Assembly: GCF_002865645.1 (NCBI RefSeq) | Contig: NW_020194684.1 | Span: forward strand, 713,308-777,307 | DNA from: Hyaloscypha bicolor E | Taxonomy: Eukaryota; Ascomycota; Leotiomycetes; Helotiales; Hyaloscyphaceae | Length of the DNA stretch: 64,000 bases | Reading direction: 5' to 3' | In this document: positions 26,030 to 39,246 of the stretch, piece after piece | How the letters are laid out: the number at the start of each line of letters is the position of its first letter | Numbering within the stretch: position 1 is the stretch's first letter | Notes under the pieces: generated by a model | Databases searched by the model: none | What the model saw: the letters and a program-made list of their open reading frames with translations, nothing else | What the model was told of the DNA's origin: nothing | Made by a program: the position numbers and the translations under genes

Positions 26030-27000
26030 TCTCAGCTCATTTTAGTTCATTCTTAATTATAATATTAAGTAATCTATTCTTATTATTCTCTTCCCCTTTC
26101 TATATAACTAAAGGCCCTATTCTCTTAAAGAACTTCCCTTTAAACTATACTGGATAGAAACCTATATACTCCTAATTAATTATAGTCTTTACTTTTAGTA
26201 TTACGGGATTAATGATTATATTATATATTAACAAGTTACTATAGTTAAATACTAGCTCCTCAGACTCAAAAGGCTTCATTTTCCGCTCTTAATAGCCACT
26301 TTTAACTATAATATAATATAGTAGTATAACCTAGATATATTAGTAAAAATAAAGAAAGCTTATTATTAATATAAGTAATATATAATTCCTGAAGGCCCTC
26401 TCTAAAATTTTGACTTTATCTCTTTTAATAACTCTAAATAAACCTCTAGTTCCTTTTTAATAAACTTCCGTTTCTCCTCCTCAAGCTCATTTATACCTAT
26501 TCTTTTAATATATTCTATAATTAGATAAATGGCCTTATTATCTTTAAAGTAATAATATAGCTTAGGAATTAGGATATTCGTATACTCAGTAATAAATACT
26601 ATTAATACTACCTTATTATAAAGTCTTTCTTTTCCGAAACGAGATATAATTAATATATCTATAAACGGATTGGTTTACTATTCTATCGGTTATAGGCTAT
26701 ATTTGACCCAGATCTAACTAACTTTATAATATTTTCATTTAGGTATAATAGAAATATAGTTCTTTTTATACTATAAGTTAAGTATTTAATTAGTAACAGG
26801 TAGTATTATATATAATAGCAGAAAACGAGATATATATAATATTTTATTAGTTTCTATACTAATTCAAGTTACTGAATTTTATTAAGAAATATTAGTCCAG
26901 ATCGGTAGTAATTCTTATTCTCGGTTATGAGTTTTAATATAAATATTTAATAATTAGTATTAAATACCCAAACTACTCAAATACTACTAATTAAGTTTAC
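26030..27000 (-). pseudogene. APH/protein-kinase-like phosphotransferase, RIP-degraded
   Basis: Reading the minus strand downward: IKTHNRE and LLPIWTNIS (near 26935-26890), then FIDILIISRFGKERLYNKVV (near 26660-26600), TNILIPKLYYYFKDNKAIYL (near 26580, the 'T-IPVPKLY-YF-DD-A-YLV-EY' N-lobe), YIKRIGINELEEEKRKFIKKE (near 26500), RGPSGII (near 26395), then LVFNYSNLLIYNIIINP (near 26250) and TIIN*EYIGFYP (near 26180). The last two match 'FCHNDLSxxNIIVDP' and 'AIIDWEYAGFYP': the catalytic His is Tyr, the catalytic Asp is Asn, while the following Asn is kept. One register shift lies between RGPSGII and the catalytic loop (indel or intron). Large fungal families of this fold have unknown substrates. 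Confidence 0.75.
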
Positions 27001-29528
27001 TTAAATATATATAGGCCATAATATACCTAATAGTAATATATAATAAATAAAAACTAAACAGGTAAAGGTTTTATAGCTTATAGCAAATTACTAAAGATAG
27101 AGAATAGATCGGATTCTGGTATACTAAATAATTCCTTTTATTTCTTTTAATCCCTTAGTATTACTACCAGATAATTATCTAATATACTTTTATAATATTA
27201 AATAAATATAAAGAGAACGAAATAGGTTACAAAAAGTATTAATATCTAAATCGATTTAGATATTAAAATTAAATTAGAGTTCTTTCTAACTTACTTATAA
27301 AAAAGATAATTTCAGTTCCTCTATTACCCTTATTTCTTGGGGTAAGTACTTATAAAAGGGCAACCGGATTATATAGAAGAGTATTTAATTCTATAAATAT
27401 TATATTTAATTATCTCAAAAGATATAGTAGTAATAAGTAGAGGCATAATTATAAAGGATATAGAGTTAGAGGTACCGGAATTTAAAAATAATTAGTATCT
27501 AAAGGCAATTAAGCTAAGGAGAAGAATTGAGAGAGAATAAGGAAAATTCGGAATAAAGCAAATAGTATTTATATTTGTATAAATAGAGAATAACCCTATA
27601 AGGTAAACTATAAACCGTAAAACCATATATAGTCAATTTTCTACTAAAAGCAGGCAGGGGTATTTATATGCCTGTTATTAGACTATAGTTTATTAGAATT
27701 AATAGTAGATATAATACAAGTTTACCGGCTTCTAGTTATATCTTCCTGTTATATTTAATAATAAATTATAGTATAAGTCATTCCGAGATACAAGAATACT
27801 AGATATTATAGTTATAGCTAGAATATAGATTATATATTAATAAAGGAAATAACCTCTAATTATATAGTATTATATTATATAGCCTAGTTTAATATATTTA
27901 AGCTATAAAGCTTACTTGTTTTATTCTAAGGCTATACTATTTAATTCTTTACCTAACCGCTTCTACTACTATTACCCGATTATAATAAGATAAGTAAGAT
28001 TAGAAATATAATATCCCAAATAATTAACTTTCTTTAATCCTAAAGTATATTTATAGTCTAGTAGTACTAGAACCCAAATACCGGATCTATTCGGCTATCT
28101 TTGGCTTGGCTAAGCAAATTATATAGTATTGAACCCTATTACCTTTAAGCTTAGTAAAATACGAAATTCTTCTAAGAAGTTATAATCTCGAATTAGAAAA
28201 GATTAGATAATATTCAAAAGTCGTTTCTTATAATAGTAAAATTATTTCTATCTAACTAGTTTAGTATCTACTAGTATTTACTAGTACTTAATACTAGTAA
28301 TTGCATTCTTCTATATTATAGCTTTCTATCCAATAATTTATTTTATTAGTAACCTTATCCTTCTAAGTAGCCTATTAACTTCTTATAACCTTTTAAAGCA
28401 AATATAAAATCTGTCTCTTTATTCCTCTATATATCTATTAATCTTACTAGGTAATAATTATAACTAGCCCCAGCCTCTATTTATCTATAAAGCATAAATG
28501 ATTCTATCTAGCCTTAAAACTAATTATATTTATCTCTTTTTTATAATATATTTAAAAGGGCTTCTATATCTAATAGTAATTTATAATATCTCTATTTATA
28601 GCTCCTCTAATATATTATTAGACTTTTAAGCCTAAACTACTTATTAATAATATATAATTTATAGAAGATAATAAGAATAATAATATTAAGGTAATTAAAG
28701 GTAATAGTTAGTAGATATATTAGAAGAACTATAGTAGTATTTCATATACCGAGAATAGAAATAAAAAGATATATAATATAAACTCTAGTAAAATAATACT
28801 ATAATTAGATATTAAAGTATACTTTACCGAAAGTTATATAAAGAAAGACTAGTATTATATAATATAGAAATATAAATTATATTCTAGAGAATATCTTTTT
28901 TCTTATTTCTATAGCTCTAAATATTTCTAGAGTTAAGTTAATAATAACCGTTTTACTAATCTTAGCCGGAAATACTATTAATATCCTATATATAGTACTT
29001 ATTATAACTATTATAAATATCTTTAAACTAAAGATATTCTCTAAAATAGTATTATCTAAAGTATCTTTTATAATAAGTTTAGAAAAAGATACTATTTCTA
29101 TTATAGTTTTTTTAAAAGAGGTAAAGATCTAAATATATTTCTACTATTTAAAAGAAGATGTTATTTTAATTTCTCTAGGATAAATAAGAGACTAAATATA
29201 TCCCTACTATTTAATTTATATATTAAATAAAGTATTTATAAGATCTATTACCTTATTCTCGAATATAGCCAGAATTATAATATAATCAAATATAACTAAC
29301 CTAGAAAAGAATATTATTATAATAGCTTTTAAGTAAATTACCTCATTTTACTAAATAGTATCCTTAATAGTATTATATATATTTTTATTAAAAACATTCG
29401 TAATTCCTTATTATAAGATATATTCGAATACTTTAAATAGTTAAGTAATATTATTCTAGAAGAGTTCGGGAATTATTATAGAAGTATTTTATAATTCGTT
29501 TGGAATTACTAAAGATATAGTTTAAATA
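27001..29528. other. Unresolved RIP-degraded sequence
   Basis: No nameable gene. A minus-strand register between about 28620 and 28140 is comparatively open (FMLYR*IEAGASYNYYLVR, KETDFIFALKGYKKLIGYLE, RNNFTIIRNDF) and may be a relic of a gene oriented like the APH-like relic. Near 28865-29300 forward fragments are Phe/Tyr-rich and uninformative. Confidence 0.3.
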
Positions 29529-29630
29529 CTTTATATCTTATTTAAAGGAAATAAGGAAGTAGCAGAACTGCTTTATATCTTGTTTAGAGAATTTAGGGAA
29601 ATAGTAAAACTATTTTATATCTTATTTAGA
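29529..29630 (+). repeat. 42-bp (14-codon) tandem repeat, 2.4 copies
   Basis: Units start at 29529, 29571 and 29613. All three share a CTTTATATCTT core (TTTTATATCTT in the last). The forward frame reads LYILFKGNKEVAEL, LYILFREFREIVKL, FYILFR, with hydrophobic and charged positions conserved as in an amphipathic helix. This looks like a piece of a helical-repeat protein whose other parts are not readable. Confidence 0.6.
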
Positions 29631-30242
29631 TAAAATAAATTCATATAGCTAGTTAAAATAGCTAATACTATAAAATATTATTAAATTCTTTTATTACTTT
29701 TTAAAGAAAGATTTAGAATATCTTTTAAGGAATCGGGTTAGAAATAGAAAAGTAAAATAGTTAGGTTACTTACTATAATATTTATAAGATATAGATATTA
29801 TTTTACTAATCTTAATAATAGAATTATATTTTTGACCGGCTACTACTTTTTATATAACAAGTATTCGATTACTATTAGAAAGTTCTTGGAATATAGTAAT
29901 ACTAGTATTTTAAAACTTCTATTCTTTTATTATATAGAAATATACTACTCAAGCTATAGTTCCTCTATATTATAGTAAGATTTATTCTATAGTATTAATA
30001 TAGGCTTCTGAAAATCCTTTTTCTATTCCCTTAAATAAGTATTAATAAATCTATTCTTATTTAAGGTTCTATAATAATAAGATAACTAAATCTTTAACTA
30101 TACTTTAGCTTAATATAGCTATAGTCTATATAGTATTTATTATAGTAGAAATATTACCAGATAGATTAGGGATATAAAAATTCCGTATTCTATTATAGAA
30201 TAGAAATAATTCAGTTTCTATACTTTATTATAGATCGGATAA

Positions 30243-30510
30243 AAGATTTAGTACCCTATTATATTATAATATAAATACAAAATTCGATATCTTATTACGG
30301 AATAAGATTAAAGATTTAGTATTCTATTATATTATATATAGATATAAGATTTAATTCCCTATTATGGAATAAGATAAAAGATTTAATACCCTATTATATT
30401 ATATATAGATACGAGATTTAATCCTCTATTATAGAATAAGATAAAAGATTTAATATCCTTTTATATTATATATAGATATAAGATTTAATAAATTATAGAA
30501 ATAATAAATA
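30243..30510. repeat. 67-bp minisatellite, four copies
   Basis: Copies begin with AAGATTTA at 30243, 30311, 30378 and 30445 (spacing 68, 67, 67). Each has CCTATTATATTATATATAGATA and AGATTTAATNCCCTATTA blocks. The period is not a multiple of three, so this is probably non-coding. Copies differ mostly by T/C and A/G, so the array existed before or during RIP. Confidence 0.75.
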
Positions 30511-33500
30511 ATAAATTTCAAAATAAAAATATAAAAAGAATTTTCTAATCTATATTATAGAATAATTATCTAAGTATATAAATAGTTATTTGCTTACCGA
30601 ATACTTACTATCTCCGGAATAGGAGATTTAATTATTAGAAAATTATATAACCTATATTTAATTAAAATATTATTTTACTAATTATACCTATATAATAGCT
30701 ATTAATATTTCACTTTTAGCTATATAAGAAATATTTGAAAGTATATCGGATTATAACTATAAGCTACTAATCTATAATTTATACTATTATTAAAAGTTTT
30801 TATATTTAGTAATAAATAATACTATTAAAAATCATTTCAAAAACTAAAGTACTACTACTAGTCTAGCCCAGACAAATATTCAGGTATATTTTCTTTATTT
30901 AATAAAGCTTTCTATTTAAAAAGTATTAGATAATTAGAAAAAGTATCTTAAATTTAATATTTATACTAGTTCTAATTCCCAAACTATTTCTTTTATTATT
31001 AATAGATAAAAATATATAACTTTTAATTCTTTCTATTCTGGATATTTTCTATTAAATTACAAAAATATATATTCAGAACCTGACCTCGAATAGAAGTCTA
31101 TTATAAATACTATATATAAAATTATTACTAACCTTAAAAGGAGATAGTATCTTAGTTATAGATATTATAGAAAGCTTTTTAGTATAATAGTAGTTTATTA
31201 TTTTATTATAAATACAGCCTTATTCTTCTATAAAAAATACTAATAGATTAGTTTTATATACTATATTTAGCTTATTATTAATATAATAGCTTACTAGTAT
31301 TATAAATTAATACCTATTTCTTTTATTCCGACTTACTTTCCAAAAGATATTATAATTATTATTCCTATAATTAATATTAATATTAATAATCTTTTATAAA
31401 TAATATAAAGTATATTGGCTTATTATCTGTTCCAAATCTTTCTCGTTACTTGAAAGAATAAATACGGAATTCTTTAAAAGTTTATAAAATTAATAAATAT
31501 AGATCTCAAAATTCTTAAGGTTCCTATTACTAATAAGTATTATTAACTTTACTAGGCTATTTCTCTGGTTAAAACGAAAATTCTAGTTTTAGCTAATAGT
31601 AATATAAAATAGCCCTTTATAATTCTTTCTTAGCTACTAGTACTATTTAAAGATCCAAAAATAAGTAAAGTTAGAACAAGTTAGTATATAATATATCCCG
31701 AAAACGGATTATTTATAGAATAATATTGGAATTAGTAGAATAGAGCTTATATTAAATAGTATAACTTCGAAATATTAGTAATATACTAGATTAATAATAG
31801 TACTTTATATATATCTGGAAGAATATATACTATTCGAACTAAAATTTTAAATTCTCATATCTTCTTATTAGTATTCTAGGAAGAAAGATAGAGAAAACAT
31901 CTCCTTAATACTAATAATAATAATTTCGTAATATACTAGCTATTTATAAATAGATAGAAAACTTGAATCTAGTATAATTAGTATTATAAGATTAAAACTA
32001 CTCTTGAGAATAGTTCTAAATTTCTTAAATAGTATTCTAGATAAGTAAGAAGTAATTAGAAAAGCAATTAGATAACTCTAAAATAAGGGCTCTAAAAGCA
32101 AGTTAATATTTTAATACTAAAATATAATAACTAACTATTATATAGACTATATTTTTAGTATTTATATATTTTATACCTTATTATATTTATAAACTTTACT
32201 TTTATTATTAATCTATTACTTTTTTAACTATACTATTAATATACTATATTTTACTAGTACCGAGCTATATTCCTAATCTAGTTATTTAATTCCAAAATTA
32301 TTAAGTTAATTAGGCTCTTTAAATATAATTCTTAGGATATCTTCTTCTTACTACTATTAATTCTCTTTAGCTATTACTATAGTTTTATTAAAATCTGAAT
32401 ATTCTTAATTCTTTATTAGATATAATTTATTCTAATACTTTATTAATCCAGAAGTAAATATATCTCTAGATAAATTAGAGTTAGTAGAAATAGAAATAAG
32501 AATTTGGTTAGGGAATTAAATAGCTTTAATTATAGTATTAATATCTTGGACTATTAGAAGTTATAGATTTATATAATAAATTAAAATCTAGAACAGAGAT
32601 ATAATTTACTAAAAGTATAGTAAATAATATTCTTTATATAAAAGAAGAATACTGCTTTATTATAATAAAACATATTTTCAAGCCAAATAAGGCATATAGT
32701 AGAGCTACTAGTTATTTAATACCGAGCTTTTCTGTCTTTCCTACTAATAAAACCGTCTCCCAATTATTATTATTATTCGTTCCCGTTTCTACCAGATTCA
32801 AATCTATAAACTTTATTAAAGCCTAGAGCTTTGCCTTTTCAAAAATACTATTATAGCCCGATTAGTATTTAATCCTATAATTGAAATACTAATCCGAATA
32901 TCTATTAAGAGAATATAATATAGATATATCCTCTATACTAAAGATAGTAGTTAGGAATTAATAGAGATTCTGAAATCGGCCTTTAAATATTTTAAAAACC
33001 CTTAAAAAGAATAATATTATCTATTCGAGGATTACTTACTTATTATATAGAGGCTTGAAATTTAAAAAAGTATTAAAGTTTAAAAAATATAAGCCATTTA
33101 TAGTTCTAGGGATATCTTAAATACTATAAAGTTATTAATAATATAATAAGGCTATTAAGTTTAATCCGAGATCTTTATATATTTATAGCCTCTAAAGGTT
33201 ATTAATTATTTCCTTAAATATATTCTAACTATTATTTAAGAATAACTATTTAGTAATAACTTAATATACTATTGAATTAATTAGGCCTAATATAAGAAGA
33301 ACTAGTATATTATTCTTTCTCCTATTAAAAAAAGGGTATTATTAGTAAATATATATACTATTACTAATTAATATCAGATTCTAATATTAATAAACAAATA
33401 CTTATATTTATATTTAAACTAGGTTTAGCTATTCGGAATTAAATCTGCCTTGAATTATATTCGAAAGAACCTATAGAACCTTAGTACTAATTAGAAGATA

Positions 33501-34802
33501 TAACTAAAGATATTTTACTATATATTAAATATTCCCAAATAGAAAAAGATTTCCTAATTTTAGAATCCAAATCCCAATTTCTAATTTACTAATATTAATA
33601 GTATTAAATACCTTGAATTTTAAAAAAGTATTATATATTTTCTATATATTAAAACTTCTAAAGGGCTTTAATATAGTAATACTTATAAAGATACTATATA
33701 GGATAATATTCTAAATAGATATAGATTCTAGATTATAATATTTCTCTAAAAAGTTTTCTCTTCTATTAGAAAATTAAATAACAAATCTAAAAACTAAAAC
33801 CTAGTAAAGGTTATTAGTATTAATTAAGTAATATTTAGAGTACTAGCTATATATATTATCCACTTTCCAAAAGATCTCAAATAATTCATTCTTACTTTTC
33901 CCAAAGAGTTTAAGTATAAGAGGTATCTTATAGTTATTAAAAATATTAAAAATAATAAAAAACAGATTTTGGACAAATTTAGTATAGACTATTAAATCTT
34001 TCTAGAAAAGATTAGTACTAGTATAAATAAATGAAAGATAGTATATTTACTAGTATTTTATAGCTTATAATTACCCATTCGAGTATTTCTTATAGTTATA
34101 GTAGAACGAGCTTATAATAAATATAATCCGAGTTCTGAGTTATATCCGGTAATTATTATATTAATAATATTATTAAAATACTATTCTTTAGTATTTATTA
34201 TAGCTATATATAAGCCTCTTATCCGAATTCCCACTTCTGGCTCAAATAGGTTAAGGGAAATTTCAAACTTTAACCCTAAATATTAAAGCTATAGAAGATA
34301 GTCTTTATATATTATAATATAGTAGAACTTGCTATTATAGCTTTTTCTACTAATAAATATTTATTTCACTTGCTTTATTCGATTCCAATTAGAATTCTAG
34401 GACCTAATTTAGTTTACTAGTATATAGCCTAATACCTATAATTTAGTAATATTAATTAGCTTATAGCTTTATTAAGAAAGTATAAATAATTAGTCCTTAA
34501 TAAACCTAGAGAGGCCTACCTTTTCAACTACTATTATAATTAGAATTAATCTCTTATCTAATATTGGAAATAGTAGTAAGAAAGGCGGTATAGGAGCAGG
34601 AATAGGTAAGGTATATATATTTATAAGTAAAAAATATATCTTTAATAGAAAGTATATAATTTTTACCTATAAAGCCGGATATCCTAGAAAGAATAAAGAA
34701 ATATATATATATATAATATATTGGCCTATAGCTAATAGTATATATCTATTCCTAATTCTTTAAGTTTTATTTATTATTAGCTGAAATCTCTATATAGGAA
34801 CT
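30511..34802. other. Unresolved RIP-degraded sequence
   Basis: No family recognised. Forward registers near 31500-32100 (NLLIEVPITNKYYQLY-like text, TTLENSSKFLK) and 33420-33980 (SELNLP*IIFERTYRTLVL, FPNFRIQIPISNLLIL) may be gene remnants. No reverse transcriptase, integrase or LTR pair found on inspection. Confidence 0.25.
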
Positions 34803-34880
34803 AGAATCTCTAGGGCCGGAATTTACTTATAGAGACCGGAATCTCCCTATAGGGGCCGGAATCTTACCTTTAGCCTCGAC
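34803..34880. repeat. Short G/C-bearing minisatellite (~20-bp units)
   Basis: Four degenerate copies of GAATCTCCCTATAGGGGCCG, each ending in CCG or TCG, in an otherwise AT-rich setting: 'CTAGGGCCG', 'TAGAGACCG', 'TAGGGGCCG', 'TTAGCCTCG'. A TATATATAAGG word follows at 34886. Units contain a short palindrome (CCCTATAGGG). A decayed promoter or LTR core is possible, but no partner copy was found. Confidence 0.5.
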
Positions 34881-35429
34881 CTATATATATAAGGCTTATA
34901 GATCGTATTACTAATCTAAAATTTCTTAATAGATAGCTCGGGAAGCTATAGGAAATATAATTAATTTATAGATATAATAATAGTACTATATTAATCTTAA
35001 TTATTTAAATATCGAATACTAACCCGGTCTATAGGTACTTCCGATCCCTTAGGTATCTAAAGGGAAAGCTATTTACCGGAATAATAGCCTATTATACCGA
35101 AACCAAACCTTAAGATTAAAATACTAGATTTGAAATAGGTTATTTTCTTCCAAAATTCTATTTCTAATATATAGAAAAGAGATATAATAAAGGATAACTA
35201 ATAAACTTTCCAGATAGTCCAAAGGTATATAGATTAATAGAACCTCTAATAGAAGTAAAATCGAAAACAGGTATAGAGGGCAAAAGACAGCTATATAAGG
35301 ATTACTATAAAAGATAAGGAAGAACTTATAATAGTAAGCTGCTTTCTGGAAATATATTTCCAGATCTTAATTTGGAAATTCTATAGATACTAATATATAA
35401 AAAGGTTATAAATAACTAATAACAGATTT
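34881..35429. other. Unresolved stretch before the coiled-coil relic
   Basis: A forward register (KTGIEGKRQLYKDYYKR near 35260, then SGNIFPDLNLEIL near 35350) probably is the 5' part of the following coiled-coil relic in a shifted frame. Nothing else supported. Confidence 0.3.
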
Positions 35430-35823
35430 TATAACCCCAAAGATATAGAATCCAGAAAAATATAATAAGAAATCAGGAATAGATATATAAAAGCAAAGTT
35501 CTATAGGGGCAAAAAGGAAATAGTTAAAGAATTAGAAATATTTCAGACTAAGGAAGAATAAGGCTAAGGAAGATAATATAATTAAGGAAAAAGATCTGGA
35601 ACTAATTAAAGTTAAACTTAAGAAACTCAAGTTAGAAAGAGAAAACAGAATTAGTATCCTGAAAAAACTTAGAATAAGAAAGAGACTCTTTTATTATTTA
35701 TATAAAGAGGATACTAGAATTACTAGAGAATTTGAATATTTCTCTTATAAATATATTAGATATCCTATCTATTAGGTAAAATCGGAATAAAATCTAGATA
35801 GTTATATAATTTCTATAGTTTAA
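35430..35823 (+). pseudogene. Coiled-coil protein C-terminal fragment, RIP-degraded
   Basis: In one register from about 35430, IGAKRK*LKN*KYFRLRKNKA is followed by a long charged helix: EKDLELIKVKLKKLKLEREN (35592-35651) with Leu/Ile at heptad spacing, then LKKLRIRKRLFYYLYKEDTR and FEYFSYKYIRYPIY. It ends at TAA 35821-35823, which could be the natural stop. Only four or five in-frame stops occur in about 130 codons. The family is not recognised. Coiled coils of this type appear in many fungal accessory proteins and some transposon ORF1 products. Confidence 0.45.
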
Positions 35824-38738
35824 AATATATTACCTTTTTAATTAGAATTTTTCATTTCACTTTATAGAATAACTTACTACCTCTAATCTGTTTTATATAT
35901 ACTAGATTAGATTAATAGTAACTAAATATAAATACTATATAAAATAGAAAAAAGATCCTAAATTAATTAAAGAGAATAATAATTAGAATATAAAATACCT
36001 TAGCTTTTCCAGAATCCTATCTTCTTTTTATTAGCTACCAGGAAAATATTCTCTCTTATAGCCTTTCTTCTACTATACTAATTAAAATTAATTATATATT
36101 ACTATATATTTCCTAAAAAATATATAAGTTATAATTAAACTAGAGAAAAAATAACGGATTTATAAACCTATTTAATAAATAAATAATAATAGTAAAATAT
36201 CCTATCTAAATTTTATTTATATAGGACTAATAAGTCTTTAACTTATAATACTTATACTTAAAAATATACTAATAAGGCCTGCTATAATATATAGAACAAA
36301 CCTATTATATAAGTATTAATTCGAACTTAAGTAGGTTAAATAAATAGTTATAGTAACTAGGAAGAGCTATAATCTAAACTTCAAATATAATATAATAAGA
36401 ATAAAGCAGAATTATAGTTATAAAGCTTCGAATTAAGGAACTAAAAGAGAGAATATTGGAATAATACCCAGAAACCCAGAGACCAGAATAGTCGGGGTTC
36501 TTTATATCCCAATTTATAAATAGAAAGAGCCTATATAAGAAAGATAAAGGATAGAGATATATAATACTTAGCTTTTTATATATAAAACCTGTATTAAAAT
36601 AAGTTAAATAAAATATAAATTTTTGAAAAAGAAGAATTATAGTATTTAAGGAAAGTCATTCTATAATATATTTATAATTCTATAACTAATCTAATCTTTC
36701 CCTAAATATATTAGTTATAATTAAACTAGAGAGAAAATAATATATTATTACTATAATAGGAAGATATAAATAAATAAGAATTAGTATTTCTTTTAAGAGG
36801 AAATATTTCTCGAATTATCCGGAATTAGTATTAATTATATAATCCTGCCTAAATACTATTTCTAATATGAATTATAATACTTTAGGTTCGGGACTACTAT
36901 CCGGTTCCTAATTATTAATCCCCGTTTAATAAATAGCTATCCCCTTTTCTACTAACTACCTAATATCTAAAATATAGATATCCTTAATCTTTCCTTTAAA
37001 TATTATACCCTTCTATTTAGTCTCTCAGATAACTGGTTCTAGTACTTATTATTTATTAGCTATAAATAGATATTTAATAAACTTATTAGGAAAGGAAAAG
37101 TTATAGAAATATTAATTTCTTATTTCTATTTCTAAAGGCTACTAGGATATTATTGAAATAGTCGAGTACCAAGATATATTATTAAAGGAATTATTAAATT
37201 TTATAAATAAGGAGAATACTATATAATTAGAAAGGCTTTTGGTAAGGAAATTTAGGGAGTTATTAAATTATTTAGGATAATATAAAAGCTTGTTTTAGCC
37301 TTAGCTTTACTAGAGAAAGTACTTATACTTAAACTTATAGAGAATAGATTAGGTATTAGTAAAGTTACTTAAGCTGCCTTTAATAAATAGCTATAGTCAG
37401 AAATATATATATATAATATATATAGTATTCTGCTATAAGGTTTTATTTAGGTATAAGTATTAGATAGCTAGACTAAGGCTAGGGACTAGATAGTTAGATT
37501 AATTATAAAATTATAGATATACTATAGAACTTTATACTTATATCTTAGTAGTAGCTAGGTTAACTCAATTAACTATAACTAAATATAATATTGACTTTCC
37601 TATAGCCTCTTTCTAAGTAATAATAATATTATTTTATTAGACTATAAGTATAAGCTTTAATTAAAATATATCTAAATAAGTATATAAATTATCTTCTTAC
37701 CCAAACTTCCTTAATTAAATATAAAGGTTTTTAGTAGTCGGAACTCACTCCGATTCCTTTCCTTAAATTCAAGAGTTATACTAGAAAGGTTAATAAATTC
37801 CTTCTTACCTTTAACTTAAATATATACTATTTCTACTATAATAAACTTTAACTTTATATAAAGTAGCTTTCCAAGAAAGCTTATAAAAAGAGTTAAAGCC
37901 TTAATTTTATTAGAAATAGCTCTCTAGATAGCCCAATAATAAAGTACTATTCTAATACCTTCCCTTCTATAGTTGAGATAAGTTACTAAGGTTATTAAAC
38001 TCTATTACTTTTTATTATACTTCTTATTAAACTAGTATAATTTGATTTTATAATATATTCGAAAAGCTTTTATTCTAGCTAAGCTAATATCCTTTTAATT
38101 AAAGTAATCAGAAATAGGCTCTATTATATCTTAGATTAGTAAAGTTATAACTTTATTCTCTATTATATATTTGGCTTTATCTTATTAATAGCTTTTAAAA
38201 GAATTCTTGAAAGTTGCTATATTATAAATATAATTACTTTTATAATAGTTTTGTCCTTAATATATAATAATAGTTCGGCTATAATAATATAGAACTTATC
38301 CTCTTTTTAATTTACTAAATACTTTTTATATTAGTTATAGGTATTTTCTTTATATTCTATAAGATAGATCTTAGTAAATTAATACTAGTAAGTTTATACT
38401 AGATCCAATAATATTAATAATAGAGTAATTTTGCTAATTGCTTTAATATCGGATTCTTTAGCTTCTTATAGTATTAGCTTGCCTTTTATAATATCTTTAA
38501 GAGGCTATCTCTTTTAGGAGATATAAAGAAACCAAACTCAGACCAAAAAAAAATATAGGAAAAGCAAATAAGAAATAAATAATTAATAGATATAGGAATA
38601 GTTATATATAAAATTATAATAACTAAAACTCCGGCTTATATATATATTTAATACTACTATAGAGACTCCGAAGCGGGACTATAAGAATCCTTACTATATT
38701 TATCTGTATTTATACTTATATATATTAATTCTATAAAA
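35824..38738. other. Unresolved RIP-degraded sequence
   Basis: No gene recognised. 37220-37340 was examined on both strands for retroelement polymerase motifs because of LSLVKLRLKQ-like text on the minus strand; no YxDD box or flanking signature was found. Confidence 0.25.
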
Positions 38739-39173
38739 ATTATAATATAAAATAACGGAATTATAGGGTATTTGGACTCTTAGTACTTCTTAGAGTATAA
38801 TTTAGGGAATTTGTTCTGCTATAAGGCCCTATAACTTCAGGCTATATACCCCAAGCAGATCTCAAAAAATACTATAAGATATTTATAAGATATAAGAAGA
38901 TTTTCAGAGGGAAATAATACTATTAGTAGAGTAATAATAGTACTTGAATATTAAATAGGTAATTACTATAGGGCTCTTTAGTAAGATATCCTTTATAAAT
39001 ATAGGGAAGAATCCCTAAAAAGGTATAGTATCTCTTACTCTTATCTTCTAGTATATTTTCAGGATAATAGCCTAGAATTATAAAATAATTTAGTACCTGA
39101 ATATACTAAAAAAAGATACTAAAGTATTATTAAAGTATAAATACCCTATAATCCCGTTACTTTATACTATAAT
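38739..39173. mobile_element. MITE with 35-bp TIRs related to the Tc1/mariner element
   Basis: The left arm (38739-38773) begins ATTATAATATAAAATAACGG and the right arm (39139-39173) is its inverted copy. The arms match over 35 bases except at three positions, all G/A-type. The 435-bp interior has no coding frame. The arm core (TATAAAGTAACGGGATTATAGG) resembles the arm of the 146-2186 element (CATAAAGTGACGGGATTACAGG), so a related transposase could have mobilised it. No clean TA duplication is readable in this TA-rich context. Confidence 0.75.
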
Positions 39174-39246
39174 CTTTATATATATATCTATTCTATATAT
39201 ATTTATTCTATATATCTCTTTAATATCTAACTTAATAGCTCTTTAT

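Noticed and set aside
27960..28620. Minus-strand gene-like register (FMLYR...GYKKLIGYLE)
   Set aside because: Openness fades after about 28140 and no family is recognised; mentioned only within the unresolved stretch.
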